DNA of 64,000 nucleotides from contig NZ_CP071455.1 in assembly GCF_017352135.1 (NCBI RefSeq), forward strand, positions 248,001 to 312,000, in the 5' to 3' direction. The position numbers and the translations under genes are program-made. Shown here piece by piece: positions 35,791 to 45,722 of this stretch. Below the pieces are notes generated by a model. That model did not search any database, was not told the DNA's origin, and saw nothing but the letters and a program-made list of their open reading frames with translations. Origin of the DNA: Rhizobium lentis (GTDB lineage Bacteria; Pseudomonadota; Alphaproteobacteria; Rhizobiales; Rhizobiaceae). Each line of letters starts with the position of its first letter. The first letter of the stretch is position 1.

Positions 35791-35936
35791 GTCACTCACT
35801 CCTGAGACGTGGGACGGTGATCGAGCTCATCGAGCCTCGATCGCCTGAGAGCTAGGAATGCCGAAATCCGCTTTCAACCCCTGGTGCAGTTTGAACTCGT
35901 CTTCGAGACGAGGGGGACGACCATCGTCTTATGTCG

Positions 35937-35961
35937 AACGCAGGAGCGGGTCTTCTGTTCC
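35937..35961 (-). promoter_or_regulatory. EcfG-type (general stress) promoter, exact consensus
   Basis: Reverse strand: GGAAC at 35961-35957, 16-base spacer, CGTT at 35940-35937, an exact match to GGAAC-N16-CGTT. It would transcribe the 96-residue gene at 35790-35500 with a leader of about 135 bases. Confidence 0.68.
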
Positions 35962-35973
35962 CGGGGAGGATCG

Positions 35974-36002
35974 TTGGCAGTCGTCATCAGAGAGTGCTAA
36001 TT
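35974..36002 (+). promoter_or_regulatory. CIRCE operator over a sigma70 promoter, upstream of groEL
   Basis: TTGGCAGTC-N9-GAGTGCTAA at 35974-36000. The right arm is exact for the HrcA operator CIRCE and the left arm matches at 7 of 9 positions. The same bases give -35 TTGGCA (35974-35979), a 17-base spacer and -10 CTAATT (35997-36002), so HrcA would sit directly on the promoter. Confidence 0.85.
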
Positions 36003-36014
36003 TTTCTTCTGCTC

Positions 36015-36045
36015 CTCTTGAAATCGAAAAACCCCCGAACCAGAT
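36015..36045 (+). promoter_or_regulatory. RpoH (heat-shock sigma) promoter of groEL
   Basis: CTCTTGAA (36015-36022), 17 bases, CCAGAT (36040-36045), which fits the rhizobial RpoH consensus CNCTTGAA-N16/18-CCANAT as I recall it. It lies just downstream of the CIRCE promoter, giving groEL two stacked heat-responsive promoters. Confidence 0.75.
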
Positions 36046-36081
36046 CATTCGCGCAAGGCGCGCGCGCGTTTACGCATGTCG

Positions 36082-36111
36082 TGTCGCCAAACCGCTGTAC
36101 ATTTGGCGACA
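36082..36111 (+). promoter_or_regulatory. Strong hairpin in the groEL leader
   Basis: Perfect 10-bp arms TGTCGCCAAA (36082-36091) and TTTGGCGACA (36102-36111) with a 10-base loop, 30 bases before the groEL ATG. It is within transcripts from both promoters. It leaves the GAAGGAG ribosome site free, so mRNA stabilisation is likelier than a start-masking thermometer. Confidence 0.55.
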
Positions 36112-36129
36112 TGCGCTAGCTGCCGATGA

Positions 36130-37770
<1,641 letters not shown>

Positions 37771-37781
37771 GACAGGCCGCC

Positions 37782-37864
37782 GGCTCGCCCGGATCGGAAG
37801 ATTTGGGCCTGCTCGGCCGATATCTCAATCCTTTTTTGGCGTCGCCACCGGGCGAGCCCTTTTT
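37782..37864 (+). terminator. Probable groEL terminator with long loop
   Basis: Perfect 11-bp arms at 37782-37792 and 37848-37858 followed by CTTTTT. The loop is 55 bases, unusually long, so it is a plausible but not classical terminator. It ends 14 bases before the next start codon. Confidence 0.5.
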
Positions 37865-37878
37865 CCGAGGGAATGAAA

Positions 37879-38130
37879 ATGGTTCAACCGATCGTAAACC
37901 GATCGCAGGTGCCGCTGGACTCCCGCGATCTCGAAACCTGCCAGCGTGTCTTCGACAAGCTCAGCGCCGATTTCGCAGTCGCAAGGGATAGCGACGAAGC
38001 CGAACGAATGGCGAGCATCATTATCGAACTCTACCGGCAGGGCGTGCGCGATCCCAATCACCTGCAGTCGATGGTCGAAGCGGCCCGCGGCCTCTTCGAA
38101 CCGAGCGGGCGCCCGCCGGCTGCTCGGTGA
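37879..38130 (+). CDS. Small hypothetical protein downstream of groEL
   Basis: An 83-residue protein of unknown family, probably helical (SRDLETCQRVFDKLSADFAV, EAERMASIIIELYRQGVRDP). Similar short proteins are, as I recall, common in rhizobia. Of two ATGs, 37879 has CGAGGG at better spacing than 37873. No membrane helix or signal. It lies 108 bases after groEL with a probable terminator between, so it may have its own promoter. Confidence 0.65.
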   Translation: MVQPIVNRSQVPLDSRDLETCQRVFDKLSADFAVARDSDEAERMASIIIELYRQGVRDPNHLQSMVEAARGLFEPSGRPPAAR

Positions 38131-38183
38131 CTGCGCCGACTTGACAGGGCGTCAGCTTGGATTACCACACCGTCGACCATCTT

Positions 38184-38223
38184 GGATCGGCCCGAAAATC
38201 GATTCCGATTTTCGGGCCGATCC
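38184..38223. repeat. Perfect 18-bp hairpin, rhizobial intergenic palindrome
   Basis: Arms 38184-38201 and 38206-38223 are perfect reverse complements around ATTC; the core is CCGAAAATCG/CGATTTTCGG. I recall related palindromes scattered between Rhizobium genes. It lies between the small gene and the YdiJ-type gene, 40 bases before the latter's ATG. Confidence 0.75.
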
Positions 38224-38262
38224 GCTACGGACAAAGTTCGAGTGCATTCCGAAGGTATCGAA

Positions 38263-41200
38263 ATGATTCCACGCCTCCAGCCGAAGATTTCCGTTTCCCT
38301 GCCCGCCGCGGGGTTTTTCCAGCGGCTCGTCGAGGCGGGATTCGACGGCGACATCGAGACCGGCCCGGCGAGCCGAACCGTATTTTCGACCGACAATTCC
38401 ATCTACCAGCTCGAGCCGACCGGCATCCTTTTTCCTCGAGGCGTGGAAGACCTGCAGGTCGTGACAGCCGTGCTCTCAGAACCGGCCTTCCACGGGATCA
38501 ACATCGCGCCTCGTGGCGGCGGCACGGGCACAAACGGGCAATCGCTGACATCGGGCGTCGTGGTGGATTGTTCGCGGCACATGCGGTCCATTCTCGAAAT
38601 CGATCCCGTCCGACGAGTTGCGCGCGTCCAGGCGGGCGTCGTGAAGGATCAACTGAACCAGGCGCTGAAACCTTACGGTCTTTTTTTCGCGCCCGAACTC
38701 TCCACCTCCAATCGCGCCACAATCGGCGGCATGATCTCCACCGATGCCTGCGGCCAGGGGTCCTGCCTCTACGGCAAGACCAGCAATCACGTTCTCGGAT
38801 TGCGCATCGTGCTCGCGGACGGATCCGATTTCTGGTCACGCCCGCTCGATGCCGGCGCGCTTGAGGAGATTGCCGCAAGCAAGGACCGCGTCGGCAAGAT
38901 CCACAGGACGGTAGAGCGGATCACCCGCGAAAAGCGCGACCGGATCGCCGAGATCTTCCCGAAACTCAACCGCTACATGACCGGCTACGACCTCGCCCAT
39001 GTCAGGCGAGCCGACGGACGCTTCGACCTCAACGCCGTTCTTTGCGGCTCGGAGGGAACGCTGGCCATGATCGCCGAAGCCGAACTCAACCTTCTGCCGA
39101 TCCCCGCCCATGCGGCGCTGATCAATATCCGCTACGGCGATTTCAATACCGCCCTGGAGGACGCCCGCAATCTCGTGGCGCTGAAGGTCGCTTCCGTGGA
39201 AACCGTCGATGAGAAAGTTCTCGACCTTGCGAGACGCGACATCGTCTGGCCCGGCATTGCTCGCTTCTTCCCGGATGACGCGGGCGGGACGACCGATGGC
39301 ATCAATATCGTGGAAGTCCTCGCCGACCACGAGGCGGAGCTCGAACGCAAGCTTTCGGAAGTGACGGCAGCCCTTGACACCGGCGCAAATGCCCGCCACG
39401 CGGGTTACACGATTGCCCGAGGCCATGCCGAGGTCGAGGCGATCTGGTCAATGCGCAAGCGGGCCGTCGGCCTGCTTGGAAATGTGGAGGGGCCGGTCAG
39501 GCCCGTCGCCTTCGTCGAGGATACAGCCGTGCCGCCGGAAAATCTGGCGGCCTACATCCGCGAATTCCGCGCGCTTCTCGATAGCGCAGGCCTTTCCTAC
39601 GGCATGTTCGGACATGTTGATGCCGGCGTCTTGCACGTGCGACCCGCTCTTGACCTCACCCGCGACGCTCATGTCCGGCTGGTTCGGGAGATCAGCGACG
39701 CCGTCGTGGCGCTTACCCGCAAATATGGCGGCGTGCTCTGGGGAGAACACGGCAAGGGGGTGCGTTCGGAATATGTACCCGAATTCTTCGGCGATCTTTA
39801 TCCTAGCCTGCAGGAGATCAAGCGGGCTTTCGATCCGGAGAACCGGCTCAATCCTGGCAAGATCGCAACGCCTGCCGCTGAGGCGCTCACCAAGATCGAC
39901 GATGTCCCGCTGCGGGGCGATATCGACCGCATCATCGGAAACGATATCCGCTCCGCCTTCGACAATGCCGCCTATTGCAACGGCAATGGCGCCTGTTTCG
40001 ATTTCGACGAAACCAGCCCGATGTGTCCCTCCTATAAGGCGACGCGCGACCGGCGTTTTTCACCCAAAGGCCGCGCCGCGCTGATGCGCGAATGGTTGAG
40101 GCTGCTTGCCGAACAGGGCATCGATCCACGTGATGAAGCGACACGCCTGCGGCGAAGCGCTCCGCTCGCCGGCCTCGCGCGACGCGCCTTCAACTCTTTG
40201 AACCCTGCAAACCAGGCTGATTTTTCCCACGAGGTGCGCGCGGCGATGGACACCTGTCTCGCCTGCAAGGCCTGCGCCGGGCAATGTCCGGTGAAGGTCA
40301 GCGTGCCGGCCTTCCGCTCGAAATTCCTGGAACTCTACTACGGGCGCTATCTCCGGCCGCTGAAGGACCCGCTGGTTGCTGCGATCGAGACGACCTTGCC
40401 GCTCGTCCGGCGCATCCGGCCTGCCTATAATCTGGTCGTCGGCACGCGCGCCGGCAGGGCGATGATGCGCATGGTGGGGCTGACCTCCCTGCCGCGTCTG
40501 TCACAAATCTCCCTGGCGAAGGAAGCCGCCCGCCTCGGTGTGCCGGTTGCGACCGCGCAGACGATCGAAGCGCTATCCCCGGCTGAACGGCAGCGGCGCG
40601 TCGTCTTCGTCGCCGACAGCTTTACCGCCTATTTCGATCCTGACGTCGCTCTCGCCGCGATCGCTCTCGCCAGGAAAATGGGACTCTCACCCCTCCTCGC
40701 TGCCTCCCATATCAATGGCAAGGCCCTCCATGTTCATGGTTACCTCGGACGCTTCGAGGCCGCCGCCCAGCGGACCGCACGCTATCTTCAGCAACTTGAT
40801 CATGCCGGTATGACCCTCGTCGGGCTCGATCCGTCGATGACGCTCGCTTTCCGCAGCGAGTATAAGGGCATGCTGCAGGCTGCAGTCCTTCTTCCACAGG
40901 AATGGCTTGCCGCCAATCTCGACCGGGTTGCCGCTTCGCCTTCTGTCGTTGAGGGCAACAGCTTCCGACTAATGGCGCATTGCACCGAACGCACCAACGC
41001 ACCGGCCTCCGTCGCACAATGGCAAAATATATTCGAAAGCCTTGGCATTGACCTCCAGGTGGCACAAACCGGCTGTTGCGGCATGGCAGGAACCTTCGGG
41101 CACGAGGCCCGCAACCGCCCGATCTCCGAACGCCTCTACGCAATGAGCTGGAAGCCGGAGCTTGATGCGGCCGGCGACGCCGATATCCTCATGGCGACAG

Positions 41201-41304
41201 GATATTCCTGCCGTTCGCAGGTGAAGGAGATCGATAACCGGCGCATCCCGCATCCGTTTCAGGTCATCGCCCGGATCATTTCGGCAAAGACCGAAATCCG
41301 GTAG
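38263..41304 (+). CDS. YdiJ-type FAD/4Fe-4S D-2-hydroxyacid dehydrogenase
   Basis: A 1013-residue fusion of a GlcD-like FAD oxidase (about 1-480), a middle helical region, and a GlpC/GlcF-like iron-sulfur part. The opening MIPRLQPKISV and TDNSIYQLEPTGILFPR resemble E. coli YdiJ, which I recall as a D-2-hydroxyglutarate dehydrogenase. Flavin motif: APRGGGTGTNGQSLTSG. Iron-sulfur site: CLACKACAGQCP (Cys665, 668, 671, 675), with a further Cys cluster near residues 575-590 and a CCG motif (Cys938-939). It oxidises D-2-hydroxyacids and passes electrons to the respiratory chain. Start at 38263 aligns with YdiJ; the frame opens 27 codons earlier within the palindrome. Stands alone. Confidence 0.9.
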   Translation: MIPRLQPKISVSLPAAGFFQRLVEAGFDGDIETGPASRTVFSTDNSIYQLEPTGILFPRGVEDLQVVTAVLSEPAFHGINIAPRGGGTGTNGQSLTSGVVVDCSRHMRSILEIDPVRRVARVQAGVVKDQLNQALKPYGLFFAPELSTSNRATIGGMISTDACGQGSCLYGKTSNHVLGLRIVLADGSDFWSRPLDAGALEEIAASKDRVGKIHRTVERITREKRDRIAEIFPKLNRYMTGYDLAHVRRADGRFDLNAVLCGSEGTLAMIAEAELNLLPIPAHAALINIRYGDFNTALEDARNLVALKVASVETVDEKVLDLARRDIVWPGIARFFPDDAGGTTDGINIVEVLADHEAELERKLSEVTAALDTGANARHAGYTIARGHAEVEAIWSMRKRAVGLLGNVEGPVRPVAFVEDTAVPPENLAAYIREFRALLDSAGLSYGMFGHVDAGVLHVRPALDLTRDAHVRLVREISDAVVALTRKYGGVLWGEHGKGVRSEYVPEFFGDLYPSLQEIKRAFDPENRLNPGKIATPAAEALTKIDDVPLRGDIDRIIGNDIRSAFDNAAYCNGNGACFDFDETSPMCPSYKATRDRRFSPKGRAALMREWLRLLAEQGIDPRDEATRLRRSAPLAGLARRAFNSLNPANQADFSHEVRAAMDTCLACKACAGQCPVKVSVPAFRSKFLELYYGRYLRPLKDPLVAAIETTLPLVRRIRPAYNLVVGTRAGRAMMRMVGLTSLPRLSQISLAKEAARLGVPVATAQTIEALSPAERQRRVVFVADSFTAYFDPDVALAAIALARKMGLSPLLAASHINGKALHVHGYLGRFEAAAQRTARYLQQLDHAGMTLVGLDPSMTLAFRSEYKGMLQAAVLLPQEWLAANLDRVAASPSVVEGNSFRLMAHCTERTNAPASVAQWQNIFESLGIDLQVAQTGCCGMAGTFGHEARNRPISERLYAMSWKPELDAAGDADILMATGYSCRSQVKEIDNRRIPHPFQVIARIISAKTEIR

Positions 41305-41382
41305 TTGCACATGGCATTTCCGCGGAGTTGACAACCAAGCCACGCCGCCTGCGACGGCGGCAGTCCGAGCGGCTCCGCGAGT

Positions 41383-42513
41383 TCACGCCACGGCCGCGAT
41401 CGTGTCGCCGTCATTCGGCAGCAGCCGCGCCACGGCGCTCAAGAGGTCCGTCTGTGATATCAGGCCGAGGATTCGGTCGTCGTCGTCGACCACGATGACG
41501 GCATGCGTGCGCCCGTCCGTCAGAACGGGCAGCAGCGACAGAGCAGCATCCGAAGCTCTCGCCACCGCCGGTTTGGAGATCGCATGGGCAATCGTATCGC
41601 CGCCGGCAAACAATTCACGCAAGCCGAGAGTGCCGACCAGACGGCCTTCCGGATCCTTGACCGGCAAGGTGCGGATATTGTGCTTCAAAAGAAGATGGCG
41701 TGCGGCGTCCGGCTCGGATGTCTCGCCGATGGCGATCACGTCACGCGACATGATATCGGCGCAGCTTATCTTGCCGTTTGAGCGGATAGCCGCTTGCAAC
41801 TCGACCTGCTGCAACAGTCGCCCGAGGTCTGCCCGATCGATATCGAAGGTTTCGTCGAGCGCTTCGAGGGCGGCATCGACATCTTCTTCGCGAAAACCCA
41901 CCCGCACGGCAGATGGCGCATCGGTCGTCTGATGGGTGTTCTCCGCAGGTTTCGGGACGACGTGCGGATAGTTCCGCCTTGAAAGCTTGTGGAACAGCAG
42001 CCCAAGCCCGACGAGAATGCAGGAATTCAAAGCGACCGGCACGAAGGGAAACAGGAACCCCCAGCCGGCGACGACAGGACCGCCGAGCACGGCTGTCAGT
42101 GCTGCGGCCCCTCCCGGCGGGTGAAGGCACCGCGTGAACGACATCGCGCCTATGGCGAGCGAAACGCCGACGCCCGTCGCAATGATCGGATCACCTATAA
42201 AATAGGCGGCAATGATGCCCATCATGGCGGAAATCGTATTGCCGCCGATGATTGCCCAGGGCTGCGCCAGCGGGCTTGCCGGCACTGCGAAAAGCAGCAC
42301 CGCCGACGCCCCCATCGGCGCGACGAGCAGCGGAAGATGCGGTCCTTGGCCGAACAGGTAGCCGCTGATGACGCCGGTGAGACCGATGCCCAGCAGCGCG
42401 CCGAAACACGCGATCAATCGTTCTCTTAATGTCGCGCCGGCCAGGATGGGCGAAAACAGGCGAAAGCGAGGAAAACGGCTCGACCCGACCTTTGGTGAAA
42501 CGGGATGCTGCAT
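41383..42513 (-). CDS. HPP-family membrane protein with C-terminal CBS pair
   Basis: A 376-residue protein. The N-terminal ~170 residues form four or five membrane helices of the HPP family, including the naming motif in FTRCLHPPGGAAALTAVLGG. The C-terminal part is a pair of CBS domains (about 235-365: CADIMSRDVIAIGETSEPDA, VKDPEGRLVGTLGLREL, VVDDDDRILGLISQTDLL) that bind adenosine nucleotides. HPP proteins in some organisms transport nitrite; here only a CBS-regulated transport role can be suggested. The ribosome site is weak. It is 53 bases downstream of the LysR gene. Confidence 0.88.
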   Translation of the reverse strand: MQHPVSPKVGSSRFPRFRLFSPILAGATLRERLIACFGALLGIGLTGVISGYLFGQGPHLPLLVAPMGASAVLLFAVPASPLAQPWAIIGGNTISAMMGIIAAYFIGDPIIATGVGVSLAIGAMSFTRCLHPPGGAAALTAVLGGPVVAGWGFLFPFVPVALNSCILVGLGLLFHKLSRRNYPHVVPKPAENTHQTTDAPSAVRVGFREEDVDAALEALDETFDIDRADLGRLLQQVELQAAIRSNGKISCADIMSRDVIAIGETSEPDAARHLLLKHNIRTLPVKDPEGRLVGTLGLRELFAGGDTIAHAISKPAVARASDAALSLLPVLTDGRTHAVIVVDDDDRILGLISQTDLLSAVARLLPNDGDTIAAVA

Positions 42514-42566
42514 GCGAAGACCAATGTAAGCGAGGATTGTCTGGGGCGAAGGAGAAGACGGAGGAG

Positions 42567-43472
42567 CTAGTTCGTCGCCAGCCTGATACCTCCGCCTTTC
42601 CCAGCGCTGAGCACTTCACGGAAGGCACTGAACGCGCTGGGGCGATCCTCCCTGCGGTAGATCAGCAGCGTCTCGACGGGCCCGAGCTGATGGGTCTGGA
42701 CGGCCGTCGGCCAGTGCATGAGATCAAGCACGGATCTCGGCATCACACCCGCCGTATTCCCGGTCGCAACACTCGCCAGGATCGCATGGTAGGAGCCGAG
42801 CTCGCTCGTCGGCAGGGCGCTCGATTTGCGCGCCCAGTTTTCGGCGATCCGGCGATAGGTGCAGCCGGGTTCCAAGGCCGCGAGCGATCCGACACGCAGG
42901 TCGGCGGCGGATTTGATGACGGGATGCCCGGATGGCAGCACGATCAACAGATCTTCGACGAAGATCGTCTCCATTTCCAGCGCCTCGAGTTCGGCGTCGA
43001 AATCCAGATCCTCCTCGCGCATCGTCTTTGGCGGGCGGGCAATCAGCGCGCAATCCAGCACATCAGCCAGGACGTCGCGGGCCAGATCACGAGACGCGCC
43101 CATCGTCAGATGCAGCGACACGTCGGGCCACATCTGGTTGAATTGCGTCAGCGCCGCAGGCAGCCTGCTTGCCGCCGTGCTCTCCATCGTGCCGACGCGC
43201 AGAGTTCCCGATGGGGCGAGAGGACGCACGGCCTGCCGCGCCTGGAGCGCAAGCGCCATAAGCCGGTTGGCATAGGCGAGGAATGTCTCACCCTCGCGTG
43301 TCAGCGTCATCTTCTTGCCGTCACGACTGAACAGCAAAGCGCCAAGATCCTCCTCCAGCTGCTGGATGCGCGTCGTCACGTTCGACGGCACCCGCCCGAC
43401 GGCCTTTGCCGCCTTTGTCACGCTGCGGTCGCTGGCAACGGCGAGGAATATCTCGATCGACGAAAGGTCCAA
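42567..43472 (-). CDS. LysR-family transcriptional regulator
   Basis: A 301-residue regulator with the N-terminal winged helix (IEIFLAVASDRSVTKAAKAV, SNVTTRIQQLEEDLGALLF) and a substrate-binding effector domain from about residue 88. The start is a TTG at 43472, preceded by AAGAGA; no ATG lies nearby in frame and the TTG gives the usual LysR opening. Effector unknown. Its promoter region contains a 20-bp AT-rich inverted repeat (43503-43522). It might regulate the HPP-CBS gene downstream. Confidence 0.92.
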   Translation of the reverse strand: MDLSSIEIFLAVASDRSVTKAAKAVGRVPSNVTTRIQQLEEDLGALLFSRDGKKMTLTREGETFLAYANRLMALALQARQAVRPLAPSGTLRVGTMESTAASRLPAALTQFNQMWPDVSLHLTMGASRDLARDVLADVLDCALIARPPKTMREEDLDFDAELEALEMETIFVEDLLIVLPSGHPVIKSAADLRVGSLAALEPGCTYRRIAENWARKSSALPTSELGSYHAILASVATGNTAGVMPRSVLDLMHWPTAVQTHQLGPVETLLIYRREDRPSAFSAFREVLSAGKGGGIRLATN

Positions 43473-43781
43473 TGAAAAATCTCTTTTCCAGAATTAGAGC
43501 GATTTATAATTCTCTATATAAAAATCATCTCTTGAGCTCAAGCGGGTTTCGGCACCGGGCGATAGCGCCGGAACGGGGTGGCGCCTGAAGGTTCCCGGCT
43601 CCGACTTGCTCGTTCAGACCTCCATGCCATCCGCAGACAAACAGGCAAGGGATTGCCGAAAAAAAGATCGCTGCGCCGCCGAAATAGCCATGCAAGCCGC
43701 GATATGGTCTCCGCCGCACGGTGTTTTGCGAGCTGGCATGCGGATTGCTTCTGTATGCTTACCTGCAGAGCGATCGGCCCG
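43473..43781. other. 309-base gap upstream of the LysR gene
   Basis: Contains TTTATA-N8-TATAAA at 43503-43522, an AT-rich inverted repeat that could be a LysR site or a pair of divergent -10 boxes. The rest, to 43781, has an open frame that joins the membrane protein starting at 43782 but is poor in coding character. Confidence 0.45.
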
Positions 43782-44093
43782 ATGTTGCACCTTGTCCTGA
43801 CTTGTCTACTTCTGAGCGTCGCTTCGGGCCTGAGCATGCGGCGCTTTCTTCTGCCATATTTTCCAGGCGGCGACCTTTCAGAAAAATCCGCTCCCGTGAC
43901 GATCGTCGCAAGCGCCGTCTTTCTGGCAGCGGCCGCCTTCACTGTCTCCGATCAGGGCCTTTGGGCCAAGTCCGTCATCCTCATGCTCTGCCTTTTACTG
44001 GCAGCACTGCTCGACGACGCCCGACCGAGGCTGACTATCGCCCTTTCCGTCGTCAGCCTGGCAGCCTATCTCGGGCTACGCTCAATTGGCTGA
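43782..44093 (+). CDS. Small hypothetical membrane protein
   Basis: About 103 residues with three hydrophobic stretches (LHLVLTCLLLSVASGLSM, VTIVASAVFLAAAAFTV, VILMLCLLLAALL and a last LSVVSLAAYLGL). I do not recognise a family. The ATG at 43782 was chosen because it begins the first membrane helix, but the ribosome site is weak and an ATG at 43755 is possible. Divergent from the LysR gene, so it may be its target. Confidence 0.5.
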   Translation: MLHLVLTCLLLSVASGLSMRRFLLPYFPGGDLSEKSAPVTIVASAVFLAAAAFTVSDQGLWAKSVILMLCLLLAALLDDARPRLTIALSVVSLAAYLGLRSIG

Positions 44094-44363
44094 GCCCGTC
44101 CGTCTTGTGCGAGCATGCCAGCGGCGACGAGACCGTACGGCTTCATTTCTCGACGCCCGATCGAGACCTGCAGCCACCTGTGAAACTCATTCCTCAGCAG
44201 TCGCATCGTTTCCACCGCGGTTCGCAAAGTCCCGCGAAAGACATGGGAAGGATGGGTTCGAGCGGCCCTTAGAATGATCTTCGTGAAGGAATAATTTCGT
44301 ATTATTATTCTTTCTGCCTGAATATTTTTCGGAGCGAACCGATTCAAGAATGGGAGAGGGGCG

Positions 44364-44567
44364 ATGATCGGGAATCAGGAGGGAAGAAGGATCTGGTCGC
44401 AGTGGTATGCCTGGCATCCCGTCGTGCCGATCGACGATACGGTGTTCTGGCTCGAGACCGTATACCGGCGAGAAACCGCGGAAGGCCTATGGCAATATCG
44501 TTCGTTCCGGCCCGAATTCGAACGAACCCAGGCTTCGGCCGCCTTGCCCATCTGTCCCGGCGCTTGA
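44364..44567 (+). CDS. Very small hypothetical protein, Trp/Tyr-rich
   Basis: A 67-residue protein (WSQWYAWHPVVPIDDTVFW, then LETVYRRE) resembling short aromatic-rich proteins I recall from rhizobial genomes; function unknown. Supported by a strong GAGAGGGG ribosome site before the ATG. The upstream 60 bases are AT-rich with an AATAAT-N5-ATTATT inverted repeat (44290-44306). It ends 8 bases from the convergent GNAT gene. Confidence 0.55.
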   Translation: MIGNQEGRRIWSQWYAWHPVVPIDDTVFWLETVYRRETAEGLWQYRSFRPEFERTQASAALPICPGA

Positions 44568-44574
44568 TGCCCTG

Positions 44575-45477
44575 TCAACCTAGCGCCTGACTGACGAGCG
44601 CATAGGTCTTCGGCTGATGCTCCGCTTGATGTCCCGGATTCGGCAGCCAGGGCTCGCCCAGCGACATGGTCGTCACCATGTCGTAGATCGCAAGGCCGCA
44701 GCGGGAGAGGAAATCGCCGAATATCCCGCCTTTCTCGCGTGTGTCGAGGCGCAGGAATGCGCCTGCATGCTCGACCGCATGCGGATGGATGACGGCAATC
44801 GCGTCTGCGTCACTGCTCGCCACCACCGGACCGACGACATGGCCGCGCCCGAACCTTCGGCAAAGTGAGAAGGCCTCGATCCGGCCGCCGCGGACCAGCA
44901 CGACGCCCTTGGAACTTGCTATAAGGCGAGCCAGAAGCAGCCTGCGGTCGGTGCCGAAGGCCACGCGATCCAGGTCCGCGATCGGCCCTAGATCTCCAGC
45001 GTCCAGGGGGCGTACGACGGCACCGTCCGACAGTTCCACATCCGGCGGCAATGTCGCTTCACCCTGGCATTGATAGACGGGCGCCTCCGACACAAAATCC
45101 AGGGATAGATAAAGGCGTCGCGCCGCCCGTGTCGAGTTCAGCCCCAGATTGCGTCCAGCGACCTGGTCGAGCGCGTGGCGCATCAGCCATTGCCCGGCGC
45201 CGTTGGCCTGCAGGCGCGGCGAGGTGATGACCATACCGATCGTGGCGAAGCGATCATCATAGGGAAACCACATGGCGGAGCCGAGGATGCGGCCGATTTC
45301 ATCGATGGCCGCGATACCCTGGCCGAATTCGCGCAGGAACTGCCAGTCTTCCCGGCGATGAGGCCAGGCGACGGACATCGAAAGCGCATGGAGTTTGTCG
45401 AGGTCGACGCTGTCGATCCCGGCGATGCGCGTCTCAAAACTATCGACCAATCTGGATTCGGATGTCAGTGCACTCAC
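44575..45477 (-). CDS. GNAT-family acetyltransferase, two-domain (paralogue of 61146-61982)
   Basis: A 300-residue protein with an N-terminal GNAT domain (acetyl-CoA loop region SPRLQANGAGQWLM) and a C-terminal domain with VRPLDAGDLGPIADLDRVAF, RFGRGHVVGPVVASSD and FLRLDTREKGGIF. It is clearly homologous along its length to the second GNAT protein in this window: shared WPHR-EDWQ, LDR-AFG-DR, RFGRG-VGPVVA and the final QALG. The GTG at 45477 (ribosome site GGAGGG) lines up with the paralogue's start. It probably acetylates a small amine or amino acid; substrate unknown. Divergent from the deacetylase operon. Confidence 0.85.
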   Translation of the reverse strand: MSALTSESRLVDSFETRIAGIDSVDLDKLHALSMSVAWPHRREDWQFLREFGQGIAAIDEIGRILGSAMWFPYDDRFATIGMVITSPRLQANGAGQWLMRHALDQVAGRNLGLNSTRAARRLYLSLDFVSEAPVYQCQGEATLPPDVELSDGAVVRPLDAGDLGPIADLDRVAFGTDRRLLLARLIASSKGVVLVRGGRIEAFSLCRRFGRGHVVGPVVASSDADAIAVIHPHAVEHAGAFLRLDTREKGGIFGDFLSRCGLAIYDMVTTMSLGEPWLPNPGHQAEHQPKTYALVSQALG

Positions 45478-45722
45478 TACCCGCCCTCCTGGCGCGTGTC
45501 TGGCCCCTTGGGAAAGCCGCCGAGGATATTCCTTTATAGAGATTAGGACGGATCGCGCGATACAATCGACTGGCGAAGCCCGCGCAAACACAACAATCAT
45601 CCAAATCCGATGCACTTTCAGCAAATAAAGCCTGGGCGGGCCTCTACAGTCATAGCCCGAACCCGACCGCCGGCAGCGCCGTGATGGCCAGAGCCCGGTA
45701 GCGATACGACGTGAGAAGGCTT

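Noticed and set aside
35896..35912. CTCGTCT-TCG-AGACGAG hairpin as a terminator
   Set aside because: Only 7 bp, no T-run, and it lies within the leader expected from the EcfG promoter, so no terminator role is claimed.
36082..36111. ROSE-type RNA thermometer upstream of groEL
   Set aside because: The hairpin does not pair with the ribosome site (GAAGGAG near 36128-36134), so it cannot mask the start in the usual way.
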